64,000 nt of DNA from Oopsacas minuta (taxonomy: Eukaryota > Porifera > Hexactinellida > Lyssacinosida > Leucopsacidae), in NCBI GenBank assembly GCA_024704765.1, contig JAKMXF010000310.1, forward strand, positions 744,001-808,000. The letters are read 5' to 3'. The translations under genes and the position numbers were made by a program. Positions 10,505 to 22,844 of the stretch are shown in pieces. Each line of letters begins with the position of its first letter. Positions within the stretch are counted from its first letter, which is position 1. Below the pieces are notes generated by a model, which saw only the letters and a list, made by a program, of their open reading frames with translations, did not search any database and was not told where the DNA came from.

Positions 10505-13500
10505 ATGGCTACGAATGAACTACCCTCTTATCCAATCAATTCTAATCCTGGATTGGGAATAATAATAGTTAACAAATTTGAGAATATTCCCTCTTACACC
10601 AGAAGAGGAGCTGAGAAAGAGGTAGAAAATCTAACTCGAATATTCTCTATGTTAGGATTGGAGACTAGATTGTTTGAAGATTTAACAAGTCATCAGATTA
10701 TAGAGGTGTTGTATAAAACTTCAAAAGATCCTGAACTCTCCTCTCAATCTATGCTAGTCTTAGCTATTAGGTTAGTTTGTTTATTGTTTTCGACTAATGA
10801 ATATATATTGTTCAAGTTTATTAATATTTTTAACCAACTTCCACATGAGGTACATATACATATCTTTAATATGAGCATAAATGTGGATGGATCGTCGACA
10901 ATATTTCAGCATTATATTTCTCAATAGGCTACTAAATACTATCATTTCTCTTTATTTTTACTGCAACTTCTATGAGGAGGCCTGTTGCGTCTAATTTTAA
11001 CTCGTTTCCAGATGCGCCGAACTTTCTAACAACTTGAACGATCCAGGGGAAGCTTGTACATTATTGAGGGGCAAGGTATTTAATTTCGATAGTGAAGCGA
11101 GTTAAAATCAGACTAATACAATATCCATGGTACAACCATACTAGCGAGTTAAAATCAGACGCAACAGCCCTACTGGTAATTATGGCATAGATGTTATATA
11201 CGTCCGTACCTCAGTCTTTCCTTGCGGTTGTGCGAAATCTAGTGGTCTGGTTAACACTGGTACATGCAATATATATTATCTGCTGTATTTCTAGTTCACA
11301 CGGTAACGAAGAAGGTCTATTCGGCATCAACATAGAACAGAGACTGAAGTTAGTCTCAGAGTCCCGAAGTACTCAAGGACTCAATGACGTAATATCTACT
11401 AACAAAATACAGTGCATATTCAATACACACAATTGTCCTCTTTTACAAAGCAAGCCTAAGCTATTGATTCTAAACGGTTGTAGGGGAAGTGAAAAGGAAG
11501 GTTTGTATGGCTATGAAACAGACGGAGTTAGTGAGGATACAAAGCATTTAGGTTGTACTTTATGGTCAGATTTCTTGGTTGTATGGTCTGCTGTAGATGG
11601 ATATCAATCTGTACGACATATTGCTACTGGTTAGTTGAGATTACACGCTCTTTTATGCATTTTTCAATTCAGTAGAATTCAAATAGGGATTATATACCAT
11701 AAATGGGTACTAATTTATAGAAACATTAAATAGTACATTAACGGTGTGTACAACTTATCAGAGTCCTACTGTAACTCTTATAACATTTATTGTCTGATTT
11801 TCCAATTTTGAAATACAGAGAATATTTATATTCCTGATAGGCTCCGTATTCATATCAGTGCTGTGTGAGGTACTTGATAAGTTCAGTGAATATTCTACTG
11901 AGTTGTTACTACCTGTTGTTAATCAGAAGCTGATGGAGAGAACAACTCGATTCTGTGAGAAGGAGAATAGAATTGTTGCTGAGTGCTGTGTATGGACTTC
12001 TACACTCAAGAAACAGTTGTGTTTACACAGGTACTACACACCGATTACATAAAATTTAGCTAATCCGAACAGCAGTAAGAACGATTGAATCAATGACAAT
12101 GTGATGAGAGTAAAAACTTTTGTGATACAAATAAATTTCACTTAATAAGTACCAGGGGGTAGCAGTAGCACTATACGAAATTGAGGGTGACTTTAGTTTC
12201 TATACCTGAATAAATAGCAGGGATTCATCTACACAAAAATATTCATCATTCAGTAGCCTGTACTCTGTGATATAATCTTCAGGTAGGTTTTCATTATTGA
12301 TAGTCATATACATAGGCGTATAATTAGCCGAATTAGGGGGCCGACCCCCACACACGCTTTCGATGTGGATCCAGCTCCCGGAACGCTAAACATGGAATAA
12401 ATTTAAAGAAAATTGAGAATGAGATTATAGTTAGTACTATCATCTTGTCCTTCTTTTACACAATTATTTGTTTCCTTAAATTAGCTTAATGTTGTTTTTA
12501 TAAGAACCTCTAACTCAAACTTTAGGAGTGGGTTCCATACTTGTATCTCAATTCCCTCAAAGTTCTCCCAGGGTTCCACATTTAGTTAATCTCATGTGCT
12601 CCAAAAATATTCCAAAATACCCGCCCTATACTTTTGTATTACGTTGGAGTCAAATCTTGGGTGGCATATATATGCCCACCCAAAATGGCCCTAGACGCGG
12701 CTATGAATTGGATTATCCTACGCATATGACCATATGCTATATTTATAGAATTTTGTACTCGCAACTAATCCATTATTTTGTACCATTACATATATTTGAC
12801 TGTAAACAAGAATCCAGTTTAGTAAAAAACAGACTTTTAATATATATTTCTTGTAGTGTTAAGTCAACAAACGCAGGAAAACGTCTGTCATTCGAGGAAG
12901 CTATAAGTCAGGAAATAGAGGAATTTCCTTCCATAGACAGTCTCCATTCAATTTCTATAAACTCTCTAACACTAATGGATAGTCTAACTCAGTTAGGAGG
13001 TGACCCTATCACTTGTGTTGCTATTGTAAATACAACATTCCTGGATGTAACTAGGGAAACGCCTTCCAAGTTACTGATTGGTGATAGAGTGTTTTTGTTA
13101 GATAGTTTGGATTCTAAAAAGAATTTACTCTTCATTAGAAGGTAAATAATATTGGGGAACCTGATAGATATAGAATTATGGGATATTATATTTGTGTCAC
13201 ATTTAACCATCTCGCCTATTCTAGCGCCATACTATGAAACTCAGTGGCGGCTCTAGAGATGGGGCCTTGGGACTAGAGCCCCATCAAAATTTTTGTCAGC
13301 CCGATCACTTGAGGGGGCTGAGAAAAGACTAACTGACAAATATGCATTTCCATTTTTTATGAAAGCATTTAAAGTATTGAGATTCAATCCATTTTGAATA
13401 CTTCTTTAATGCGATTTTCTAACCTAATTCCTATCTTCCTCGGTTATAGATAACAATTCGGCTAACGTTTATTCAATCGACAGCCGATTTCAGATAATTC

Positions 13501-14440
13501 ATAATGTACCCAAATTACTTATTGGATATAACTTTCAATTACACGTTCAGCCCCATCCTGGAGAGCTAGCGCCGTAACTGAAAGAGACTCTATATTTTAA
13601 TCAGAATTTGATATAAAATTTTGACCACGAAAATAGATCACATTCGTTTGATTTTGTGGCAGATTATTGTACTCTTTTGCTAAGGGCCTCAATTGTTATC
13701 TCATACCATTTCTATAACTTCATCATTTCTGATCAAATTCTTTGATCTATTGACAGGATTTCTGATGTTTTCCTTTCACATTATGGATAAATCAGATTGA
13801 TAATCATGTAAAATTGGCATCTACATGCACGTAATTGTTATGATGTACATATATGTGAATCTGAGCTCAGAAGTTCAGTATTCCATTCACACCTTTTTGA
13901 CACTTTATGTAATTCTCCCTCTTTTGTTAGAAATTCTAATTATTCATAAAAGTTAACTATAACCTGAGAATCATTAACCAGACGGATTGAGCAGCCACGA
14001 GCTTATTACCCTTATTCCAGATGATATCTTTACTTATCTATCTCTTGTGTAGGGTGTCTAGTATAGATACAGGATATGTACCAAGGAATGTTATCAAACC
14101 AGATGAGAATCTTCAAGAAAAGCAATGGTTCTATGAGGGTCTGGACAAGAAAACCACTTCCCTTTATCTCACACCTTGTCCGGACGGAACTTTCCTAATC
14201 AGGTCTAGCCTAATAAATCCTTCTCATTATCGTCTTGCGATTGTGCATCAACAAAAAGTGCATCAATACAAGATAAAGTATCTACTATTCGATTGGACTT
14301 ACATTCTATCCATCTATAACTTTACTTCATTGCATAATTTGGTGGTGTATCTGTCCGGACATAAACGAGTTTGTTGTAAACTAAGTCACCCTTTTATACT
14401 TGCTGATACAGTGCCTACTAATGTAGAGGATACCATTTAA
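10505..14440 (+). CDS. Caspase, probably fused to Src-type SH3 and SH2 domains (five exons)
   Basis: Exons 10505-10770, 11295-11629 and 11841-12030 encode a full caspase without prodomain: p20 with RRGAEKEVENLTRIF, catalytic His91 in SSHGNEEG and Cys151 in NGCRG (consensus QACRG), a linker with possible Asp cleavage site (YETDG), and p10 with DFLVVWSAVDGYQSVRH and GSVFISVLCEVL. Exon 3 is followed by a CAG|GTACTA donor in phase 2. The next exons, 12857-13141 and 14053-14440, need phase 2 and encode an SH3 (about 317-373, ending GYVPRNVI) and an SH2 (about 384-470, FLIRSS with Arg409) spaced as in Src kinases, with no kinase domain. The joined protein is 487 residues. The caspase exons and the SH3-SH2 exons are each near certain. 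Their joining is inference: if the donor is not used, the caspase ends at 12052, and ATGAGATTATA (12419-12429) could instead start a separate SH3-SH2 adaptor. Confidence 0.7.
10979..11170. mobile_element. MITE in caspase intron 1 (192 bp)
   Basis: Inverted ends of 26 bp (10979-11004 and 11145-11170, 24 identical, core CTGTTGCGTCTRATTTTAAC). A further internal copy of GCGAGTTAAAATCAGAC lies at about 11097-11113. No coding capacity. Confidence 0.85.
12031..12856 (+). other. Putative intron joining caspase and SH3-SH2 exons
   Basis: 826 bp with no conserved coding sequence. It starts GTACTA and ends TTTCTTGTAG. If the genes are separate, this stretch holds the promoter and first exon of the adaptor. 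Confidence 0.5.
13242..13578. mobile_element. hAT-like non-autonomous element in the SH3 intron
   Basis: It starts CAGTGGCGGCTCTAGAGATG and ends with the inverted relative GCCCCATCCTGG...CGTAACTG. The CAGTGGCGG start is typical of hAT-type MITEs. The flanking 8 bases do not match, so it is old or the borders are approximate. It lies in the intron (13142-14052) between the two exons that split the SH3 domain. Confidence 0.6.
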
Positions 14441-15304
14441 TCTATTGGATGTTTATATTGTGTGATTATTTTACAAGTGAAATTCTTAAGTTTGTTTATT
14501 GTTGATTAAAAATGTTGAGCTAACGGACTGGAATGGCTAGCCTTGGAACGAAATTTATAGTATCGAGTTGAGTCGAAAGAGTAGTCACTCGAGAGTGTTT
14601 AGAACAAATTTCAAGAATGGGATGTTACTACATTCCTGAGACATTCCTGCGTTGTTAGGGAAAATTCCCATACATAAGCAAGGACCACCTAACCGACGAG
14701 AAATTTTCACTGATTATGATTATTGACCAGACCTTCATCTGGGTGCGCCCCTCGCACCTAGAGGTGCAAAGAAAATATTCAGGGGTGCACGAAAGTACCA
14801 GGGGGCAGTCGAGGGGCAAGGTGCTTCCGCGGGTTTCGCAGGATGCATGTCCAGTTTCGGATCCATTAATTTCTAGTTGGGTATGACCATCCAGCTGGAG
14901 CTGGGGGACCAGTTTTACCAGGGGGGGGCATTGCCCCGCTATGCCCTCCGTTACGACATCACTGAGTCTTCCACTCTTTCTAGCTATAAATGAAATATAC
15001 AATAATAATTGTATAAAATTATTGATAAATTTTAATTAGTCCCCAAATTGTATTATCTGTTTAGCATTAAATTTGTTTGAAGTATAATATAGGAGTTAGT
15101 GGAATTAAAGATCAATGGGGATTTATCTTGAGCGCTGGGGAGGATAAAGGCAAAGCCCCCTCTGTTGAATGGGAGTTTGTACTTATGTGTATAGGCGACT
15201 ATTAGGCATTTGATACGGCCTACGGTAGAGTTGTATAATGTATAACGGCAGCTCCTTATTATGAATTTTGAAAAATAGAGACATAACACTTTTTATAAAT
15301 AACT
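14441..15304. other. Intergenic stretch between SH3-SH2 and TRIM
   Basis: No gene supported. Region 14700-14960 is more G+C-rich than its surroundings, with runs of G, but shows no clear structure. Confidence 0.5.
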
Positions 15305-18300
15305 ATGGTTACAAGAATTTTTGAGGTTCCACCAACAGAGTCTCAAGGTATAACTAATAAAATAGCTGATAGTAAGAGACAACAATATTTTAATGACGTC
15401 ACATTCACTTGTCAATTTTGTCAAGAATCTGTCAAGAGAGCTACATTCCTATCTTGTCTACACTCATTCTGTAAGACCTGTATTGATGAGAAGGTTAAAC
15501 AAGAAGGAACTGAGTCAATACAGTGTCCACTTTGTCCAAGTTACGAATATGTTAGCTTAGAGTTACAGAGCAATCCTTTACCAGACCTTATCAACAAGCT
15601 GAAACAACTGAAGACTACAAAAAATCTCAGATGTACTGACTGTGTGTTTGGAGACACAGGTGAGACAGCTGTAGCTTATTGTGTAGACTGTAAAGCTACT
15701 ATTTGCAAGATTGATATGAAAAGTCATGAGAAGTACAACATAGGACATCTCATACTACAGCTACACACCCTACAGGACTCTTCTGCACAGGATATTCTCA
15801 CAAGTCTACAAGCTACTACTACAGGAGGTAGTTTGATTGGTAATATTCTCCAATACGTATGTCAGTTTACTATGGCAATCTCTAGCATCAGTAGAATTTA
15901 GTGTACTATAATTATTGAAAATTTCAGGAACGCTTGTTTCGATTCATAAAATTTTCATTTTAAACAGAACGACTGGTTAATGTGGTTACACTTTCATAAA
16001 AATGAGCCGCATTGCTTGCTCTCGCTGCTGGGCTTGCGAACACTGTTCGCATGTAACTCAGCACTTCGTACCTCGATTTTTTCATTAGAACAACTATTAT
16101 TTACGCATAAGTACCTAGAAAGTGTGAAATTCAGAATCAGCATACTCGATTACCCCGGTATAACCGTTGAAACCAAGTTTCTAAGACAATTAGAAATTTC
16201 TTTATTTTATACACCTAATTAACAACAAATAATCATAATACGTTGTTGACAATGTCATATTTGGAATTAGCGTACCTCACTACCCTAGAATAACCGTTGA
16301 AACCAAGTTTATGGAACTTTTGTTACTTTTATATTCATAAAAACAACAATAAATTTCATATATTAAAAATTAAAATTCGCATATGAACAAGCTGCTATTC
16401 GCAGTGCGAGAACGATTTATCGAATTAGTTAATGATTTGGCGTTCAGTGTTGTTTAAGTGCTTTTATATTCACGATTATGATTGCGATAGTTGAGAAGAA
16501 TTTTGACTCAAATTAATATCTATCTTGGCCGCCGGGACTGATGTCCGGACTTCTTGAGCACTCCATAGTTATGTTTCTGAATTGCGAGATTCAAGTTCAA
16601 TTTTGCATTCCATCATTCCTTTCCTTGACAACGAACAAACGGACGGACTGGCGGGCTAACAACAATAGCAAATTAATTAATATAGATGTTCACATTTACC
16701 GCTCAATTGCATAAAATTCCCCTTTATATTCTGATAGTTTCCATCACATGGATGTAATGTTTAGCCTTTTATAATGAATGTTAATACACACAATATATGC
16801 ATACATATATATATATATATTCCACAGAATTAGATGATGGGATAGGAGCAAGATACAAACTCACAGAAGAATATCTACATCCTTATTCTGAGGGTATTAA
16901 TATTACGTCATCAACAAATGAGTTGCAAGAAGAATGTATACAAGAAACTAATTCTTGTATTTGTCAGTTAGAAGATAGGAAATCAAATCTAGAAAAGAAA
17001 TGGAATACACAGACTACACAGGTGCTCACATTCTTTCAACAGCTGTACAATCAGCTGGAGGTTAGACAAGCAGTTCTGTTAGAAGAATTGACTCACAAAT
17101 ATCAGACACTGATTACTCCATTGGAAGATGCTATTCAACAGCTGGAGCAAACGGTCGCATACACAGGTTATGTAGGTGTGCTGAGTATGTACTCATATGT
17201 TACTGGTATCAGTAATAGACCTGTAGACAAGTTACAGGATATTTCTATATATCTAAAGGATTTCAATCTACCAGATTTATACAATGTGAATGTCAATCAT
17301 CAAACTGAGCAAAGTATAGAAGAATCTGTAAATGAATTTTTGACTGTGGGTAAAGTTAACAATCCTGAAATACAGAAGGAGCCAACTTTTGTTGCTAAGA
17401 AGCATAAGAGCTACAAACTTGGACAAAAAAGTCAAATAGCCGTATACTCTAACAGCCCATTGGATGTTGCATACGATTCTAATACAAAAATATTTTATGC
17501 GTTGTTTCGTACTCACTGGCTAACTTACCAACAAATTCACACTTCCTTGAAAGTAAAACAAAGAATCAGAACAACAGGACTGTTTCAATTAAACTCTTCT
17601 TTAGCTCTTTTGAACAATTCTGTTATGATTATCTCTAACCAAGTTCTGAATGTATATTCTGAAAAAGGAAAAGTTCTCAATCAAATACCTATAGGAAATG
17701 AAATTGGTACGATTCCTAATGCCAAATTATACACATTTTCTGGTATCAATTCTGTATACATATCTTGTATCGAATCTTCCACCATTTATAAAGTAAACTA
17801 TCAAACTGGAGTTAATGAGGGAACAATTAACCTCAACACTAACATACAACAAAATAGGGTTAATAGTAGATATGCAGGTACGGGAGTACATAATGCTAAC
17901 TTCTTAGATATGGTGAGATCTACTACACAACCAAACCAGTTGTTGATTCTACAGACAGCAAACTCACCTAAAAACACAACTAACAATCAATATTCCATAC
18001 AAATATTTGATGTTAACAACCTACAATATGCTGGTTGGTATATTTTATCTCAATGTATGTCTCCTTTCTGCTGTATGACTACATTTATCGATACACTATA
18101 TGTACTGGATGTGAGTACTGGCTCTGTTCATAAATACAAACTTGATCAGATTGAAACTAATGTTCAATATAATAGTGATGGTGGTTTTGGATCCAGTCAA
18201 GCAAATTCTCAATTGAATTCATTATCCCTAAATTCGATTACTAAGTGTACAGATATTGAAGGAAAAACTCTTAAAGACACAATGATAAGAGCATTCTCTG

Positions 18301-18359
18301 ACAATACAAAGAATCAAATTATGATACTGTCTAGTGGTGAGCTCCACTTCATAACTTAA
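15305..18359 (+). CDS. TRIM protein: RING, B-box, coiled coil and propeller-like C-terminus
   Basis: Exon 1 runs from 15305 to a donor at 15827 (GGAG|GTAGTT) or 15839 (ATTG|GTAATA); both are in phase 1 and fit the exon 2 acceptor at 16828 (TTCCACAG). The product is 684 or 688 residues. The RING finger has Cys36, Cys39, Cys51, His53, Cys56, Cys59, Cys74 and Cys77. A B-box follows (110-148, CTDC...CVDC...H...H). Exon 2 opens with a helical, Glu/Gln-rich coiled coil (KSNLEKKWNTQTTQVLTFFQQLYNQ is part of it, to about residue 290), then a strand-rich region with repeated YxxxxxxIYxV units that looks like an NHL-type or similar beta-propeller. TRIM proteins are E3 ubiquitin ligases; the propeller would choose the target. 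The exact relative is unknown. Confidence 0.82.
15840..16827. repeat. TRIM intron with dispersed repeat copies
   Basis: About 16000-16080 has the G+C-rich module with TTGCTCTCGCTG, TGTTCGCATG and CAGCACTTCGT also seen near 20800, 56900 and 60930. About 16130-16370 has two units containing ATAACCGTTGAAACCAAGTT, the second followed by TTCATAAAAACAACAATAAA. About 16620-16650 has a variant of the GACAACGGACAAAC end. These are pieces of one repeat family. Confidence 0.7.
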
Positions 18360-19297
18360 TACATAATGTTTACACTGTACACACATAATTATGTGTAGCC
18401 TCTATGTAGACTTAATATTTTCCACGGAATAACTATTACAATTGTTTCCTCAATTACGATTTCTATAAATGCCTGTATCCTAATCTTAGATTCTGTATTT
18501 CTTTTAGAATGGAATGTAGAGGTATTTTGTTTTATTTTAAGATTGAGTCAATCATGGGCGTTGTATATTTGCTCCGGCTGTTTGGCCCGCCCGGACGCTA
18601 TAAGGCAGGGCCATGATATGACCTAAAAACATTCTTCTAGTTGTATTGGCTATTAGAGTTGTCTGGACAGATTCTTTATAGATTATCGTGAATGCACCCT
18701 TCTGGGATATGTGCAAGTGTCTTTTACAGCGGTTTTTGTATTCTAGGGTTAGATATTTATTGTATTAGCGCCGAGTATATTTCTAGGCTACGACATATTA
18801 TACCTGAGTATATTCCATGACAGAGGTATAATCTTACCTGCTACACGTAATCAAACAGTATCATTTTGGTCGCGCTGGATATATACAGTATGATCCATAG
18901 GATTATGATCAAGTGATTTTTACCTCCTATAAGGATAAAGTAACGAGTTTTACTCCGCTTACAATTAAATCTATTCTATAATTTGTCGATTGTAAATAAT
19001 CGCAAATCACCGTCTGTGCCGACCCAACTTTTATGTTAATGGTGGTGATATAGCGAAGTTGGCTAACTATCTGCCAGGATGGCAAGACACCATCCGAATA
19101 TGTTCATCACAGTTCTCTATTTTAAACTTAATCATCAAAAGCAAAAAGTGTGAAATTACACGATTTTCCCTATATTAATGCTCTGCACTAAACCAATTTA
19201 ATGTAAATGGTAATATAATAACACTACAAATAAGAAACAATAATAAATAGATTCATCTCGTAGTTTCGAGCCTTTTTTCACTCAGTAATTCTTCTAA
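18360..19297. other. Intergenic stretch downstream of TRIM
   Basis: No coding sequence or clear repeat supported. It separates the convergent 3' ends of the TRIM gene and the minus-strand 7TM gene. Confidence 0.5.
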
Positions 19298-20448
19298 TCA
19301 AGATAATAGCGGATTGGAGCACACTCGATAATGAAATATTTCTCTGTCACAAAACCTTCTCTTAAAGTATCCTTTGGCAGTGACATACATAATATTCAAA
19401 TTTACAACGATAAAATTACATAATATAATTAGCTCAATCAAGCCATCAGTTATCAAACAGTAATAACTGATTTGAGTAAGAATATTCATTGTAGATTCTG
19501 GAATGTTAAACATAGGAAGGTGATATGTTACATGAAACCAACACAGATTTAGAGAAATTGATTCAATTATTGCATATAAGTTGAATAATATTAAGTTCTT
19601 CAGAATGTATAATTCAAAAGTGAACAAGAAAACAAACACTAGTACCTTATACTGTTTTAAATATCTCTTCTGTTGTAGATATACATTTGTATTATGGAGA
19701 TGGTATGCATCTATAACACGACTATTCATGGCAGGAAAGAATCTCTTTTTGGCAATGCGGTACACAATAACGAGACTGATTTGATTTATTAAACTTAGTC
19801 CGATAATGCCGAATATCATAGTATATTGAATAGATGCGAATACCAGTATATAGGGTTCATAACTATTCCTAACAAGATGAAGCGGACAACTACACTCACT
19901 TTCAGTTCATTTCTAGCAGCAAAACTCAAATGGAGAAGAGAAGCACCAAACAACCAAATCATCATGGAGAAAGAGAAATCACCAAACAAGGGGAATATAT
20001 TCAGAACAATACTAATAGGTCTACTGTCATATGAATAGCCAATGAGTGTATTAGATTGTAGAGAGCAGTTTGGACCAATTTTGATGATAATATCTTTTAT
20101 GGGGATGGGATCAAATATGAATCCGTATGTATTTATTCGCAAGCAGTAGATAAGCTCAAAGCAAAGAAAGACGAGAAAGATAACATACCGGAAAATGTGT
20201 TCCTTCTGCATGAAGAGACGATTCGAATAATCACAACTACTTTCCAGATACATTAAATTGACAAGTTTCCTTTTAAATCGTATTTGTGAGAATATTTCGA
20301 ATAAAACATAAACTAACCATATAACACATATTATAGTGTAGATTAGTACTAACCCCTGGCTAATGTAGAACACTTTATTGTTTATTTCAATATAAGACCT
20401 GTTGTTCATCATTTCTACTATTCTTCTCAATGATTCTATCACTTTCAT
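19298..20448 (-). pseudogene. Orphan 7TM protein split by a frameshift
   Basis: Two minus-strand frames, 20448-19816 (210 residues, about four membrane segments) and 19819-19298 (173 residues, three), overlap in ATGA. Together they make one seven-segment protein of about 380 residues. The second frame is open and hydrophobic upstream of its ATG (YILVFASIQYTMIFGIIG), so a single 1-base change between about 19816 and 19870 explains the split. Loops resemble the intact gene at 25616-26653: a basic stretch after segment 1 and a long loop with YLQQKRYLKQ (compare YLQSKYVRVHFKI). No known receptor family motif is seen. Sequencing error is possible, in which case this is a working gene. Confidence 0.65.
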
Positions 20449-22844
20449 ACTTATATCATTAATATGATTATAGTAATAGGATATTAAGTCATTATTAATA
20501 TCTAAGTAATCATATCATACTTGAATTAACTTTAAAATAAATAGTAGTTAGCAAATGTACTCAAGGAAAGCTACCCATATCCAATTATTTATGTAAATTG
20601 CATTAGGATAGAATTTCAGCTTGTGACATCAATTACCATTTATTTATCCTGATTTATTCAAAAATTTCCCTTCCCCATAATATCTGAAAATGATATTATA
20701 TTATCGTATGCCTTATTATAGGAAATTAACAGAATTATATACAAATCGTTAATTTCCGTCGCTTGAATTTCGTTGAGTGTTAATTTCCTACGAATCGCTT
20801 CACTTGCTCGCGCTGCGCGGCCTGGAACACTATGTTCGCATGGAACTCGGCACTTCGTGCAACGAATTTAGCAAAGTACATGAATTGCAAATGGATTAAT
20901 CTATATTATTAAATCTTAATGATTGTTTGTTTGTTTGTCCGTTGTCAAGGAAAGGATTTACGGTATGCAATTATGAAATTGTAGCATAACTATGTATTTA
21001 TCGTGTTTATCAAGGAAGTAATAAGAAATCAACAAAACTTCACTAAATATATCGAACATGCTGAATCCGATTTTCACACTTTTGGGTTAATCATATGTAA
21101 ATTTATTGTTGTTTTTATGAATATAAAGTAAACAAATTTCAAAATTGAGGTAGAATCATGCTTTCAACGACTATAATGGTGTAATCGAGTAGACTGAGTC
21201 TGAATATTGTAAACAACCATCAATATTATTAAATCACAATTGTTGTGTGTCTGTTTATTTGTCCGTTGAATACCTCGAGGCACTATGCGACGAGCCAAAG
21301 GCTCGTTTAATATACATTTCAACTATTTATTTACATAATCTTCATATTAACAATGAATATAATTTCGCGTACAATCAATTCCATTTTTTGCAATATTTCT
21401 GGTTTTTTTGGGTAAAATAGAGAGGAAATTATTGAAAATCCAGGAATATTTGTAAAAGTGGTATGGAAGGGTGCATCAGTCAATTGACTCAATTCCCATG
21501 CAAAACCGTGAATAGAGGTTGCAAAGGGAAAATAGAAAGAGAATCGGTATATTATGTAGATGCCGTTTGAAGAAGGAGACAAAGGATACGATGTGCAGAC
21601 TACAAAGAATGGTTCCATGTCTTCATGGAACCATTCTTGTATTCATATTTCTGTGGGAATTTGCATAGGTTTTCGCGTAGAAAGAAAATGATTCCCATTC
21701 CCACGGGAACCCTGGCGTTTTAGAAACAAATTTCGATACCATTATATATCTATAGATATTTACTCTATAAGTGAGGAAATTTGGCCTGCGAACCTCTTCA
21801 TAACCTCCATTCCCCATTTATAGTTTCAAATTTAAATGTCCTTTAACTAGAGAGTTTTGAGTGAATAATTATAGCCACTTACTCCAACGACTGTTATTTC
21901 AACGATATTTGATCTCCAGAATACTAGCACTACGCGTACAAAACGCTAGGGATTTCGCCCCCTCCCGTCCTAGATAGCTAGCGTTTTCGGTATCCAAGGG
22001 TGGTTCCTAAAACTCTGAGTCCCAAATCGCACATATAACGGAGATTCCCTAATTCACGGAATGGAACGGACATGTTTTCTTGAAGAAATTTCAAATTTGT
22101 TGTTTGTTGCACATTTGGCCTTGTAAATCACAGAATATATTATCGTGAAGGTTGCCAAGGACAGTGGCATAGCTAGGGTTTCAGGGGCCCCGATTCAAGT
22201 GTTATGACTGGTTACTAAGCATATAATAAAAAGTCAAGTGTACATACTAAGTGACTCGAATATACATGAATAATGCACACAGGTCCATAGAGCATTTCAA
22301 GGAAAATTCTAAAAGCGTTTAGAAATAACTCCCAGAAATGCAATAGTACTCCACTCACAAGTTACATCCTTTGTTCTCGCTAATTCTACAAATATTTCAT
22401 TCAACTATATTTATCGCCTCAGAACACCCAGAATCACAACTAACATAAAGCAAAACATCTGCCTGCGACTATACTAATCCTAGGTCCGTAGAAGGCCTGC
22501 AGAGCAAATCCTTGTTAGTCCCCCTGTGCACACTCGACTTTATATGTATATGCTGAATAGTGGGCATGCTTTCAGTACTTATGAGTATGCTTTCAGTACT
22601 TCTCACTATAAGGGAATTATGACATGTGTCAAGCCACTTATTTGAAATTTCATCAAGAAAAACTTGTCCGTTCCGTTCCATTCCATGAACTAGGGAAGTC
22701 CAATATAGCAACACAACGGGAATACTGACTAAAGCAATGCCCTTTTTGATGAAAAACTTATTATATAAACATTTTTAGGTTATTTCCTGCCGATTTTTAC
22801 GATTTCTGCAATTGTTTTTCTAGTTCATTCCCATATATAGTAAA
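20449..22844. repeat. Repeat-rich intergenic stretch upstream of BORA
   Basis: 20755-21310 is a large copy of the dispersed family: GCTTCACTTGCTCGCGCTGC, TTGTTTGTCCGTTGTCAAGG, and minisatellite-like units with TTTATTGTTGTTTTTATGAA and CAACGACTATAATGG. It is present again in inverted orientation at about 60905-61300. 21605-21635 is a perfect small hairpin (AAGAATGGTTCCATG, loop TCTT). No gene is supported. Confidence 0.7.
22043..22697. mobile_element. Non-autonomous element with long inverted ends (about 655 bp)
   Basis: Bases about 22043-22099 and 22640-22697 are inverted copies, with shared GGAATGGAACGGACA and CTTGAWGAAATTTCAAAT. Inside are a CAGTGGCATAGCTAGG hAT-like segment (22163) and a direct duplication of ATGCTTTCAGTACTT (22565-22600). 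No coding capacity. It ends about 150 bp before BORA. Confidence 0.7.

Noticed and set aside
12031-12856. Independent first exon ATGAGATTATA for the SH3-SH2 part
   Set aside because: It fits the phase and a GTTAGT donor, but encodes only MRLY and such matches are frequent by chance; kept as the main alternative, not as an annotation.
14655-15002. Minus-strand frame of 115 residues
   Set aside because: Cysteine-rich by base composition, no domain, no splice support; lies in G+C-richer intergenic DNA.
21331-21817. Two adjacent minus-strand frames
   Set aside because: They flank a small hairpin and show no domain or conserved pattern.
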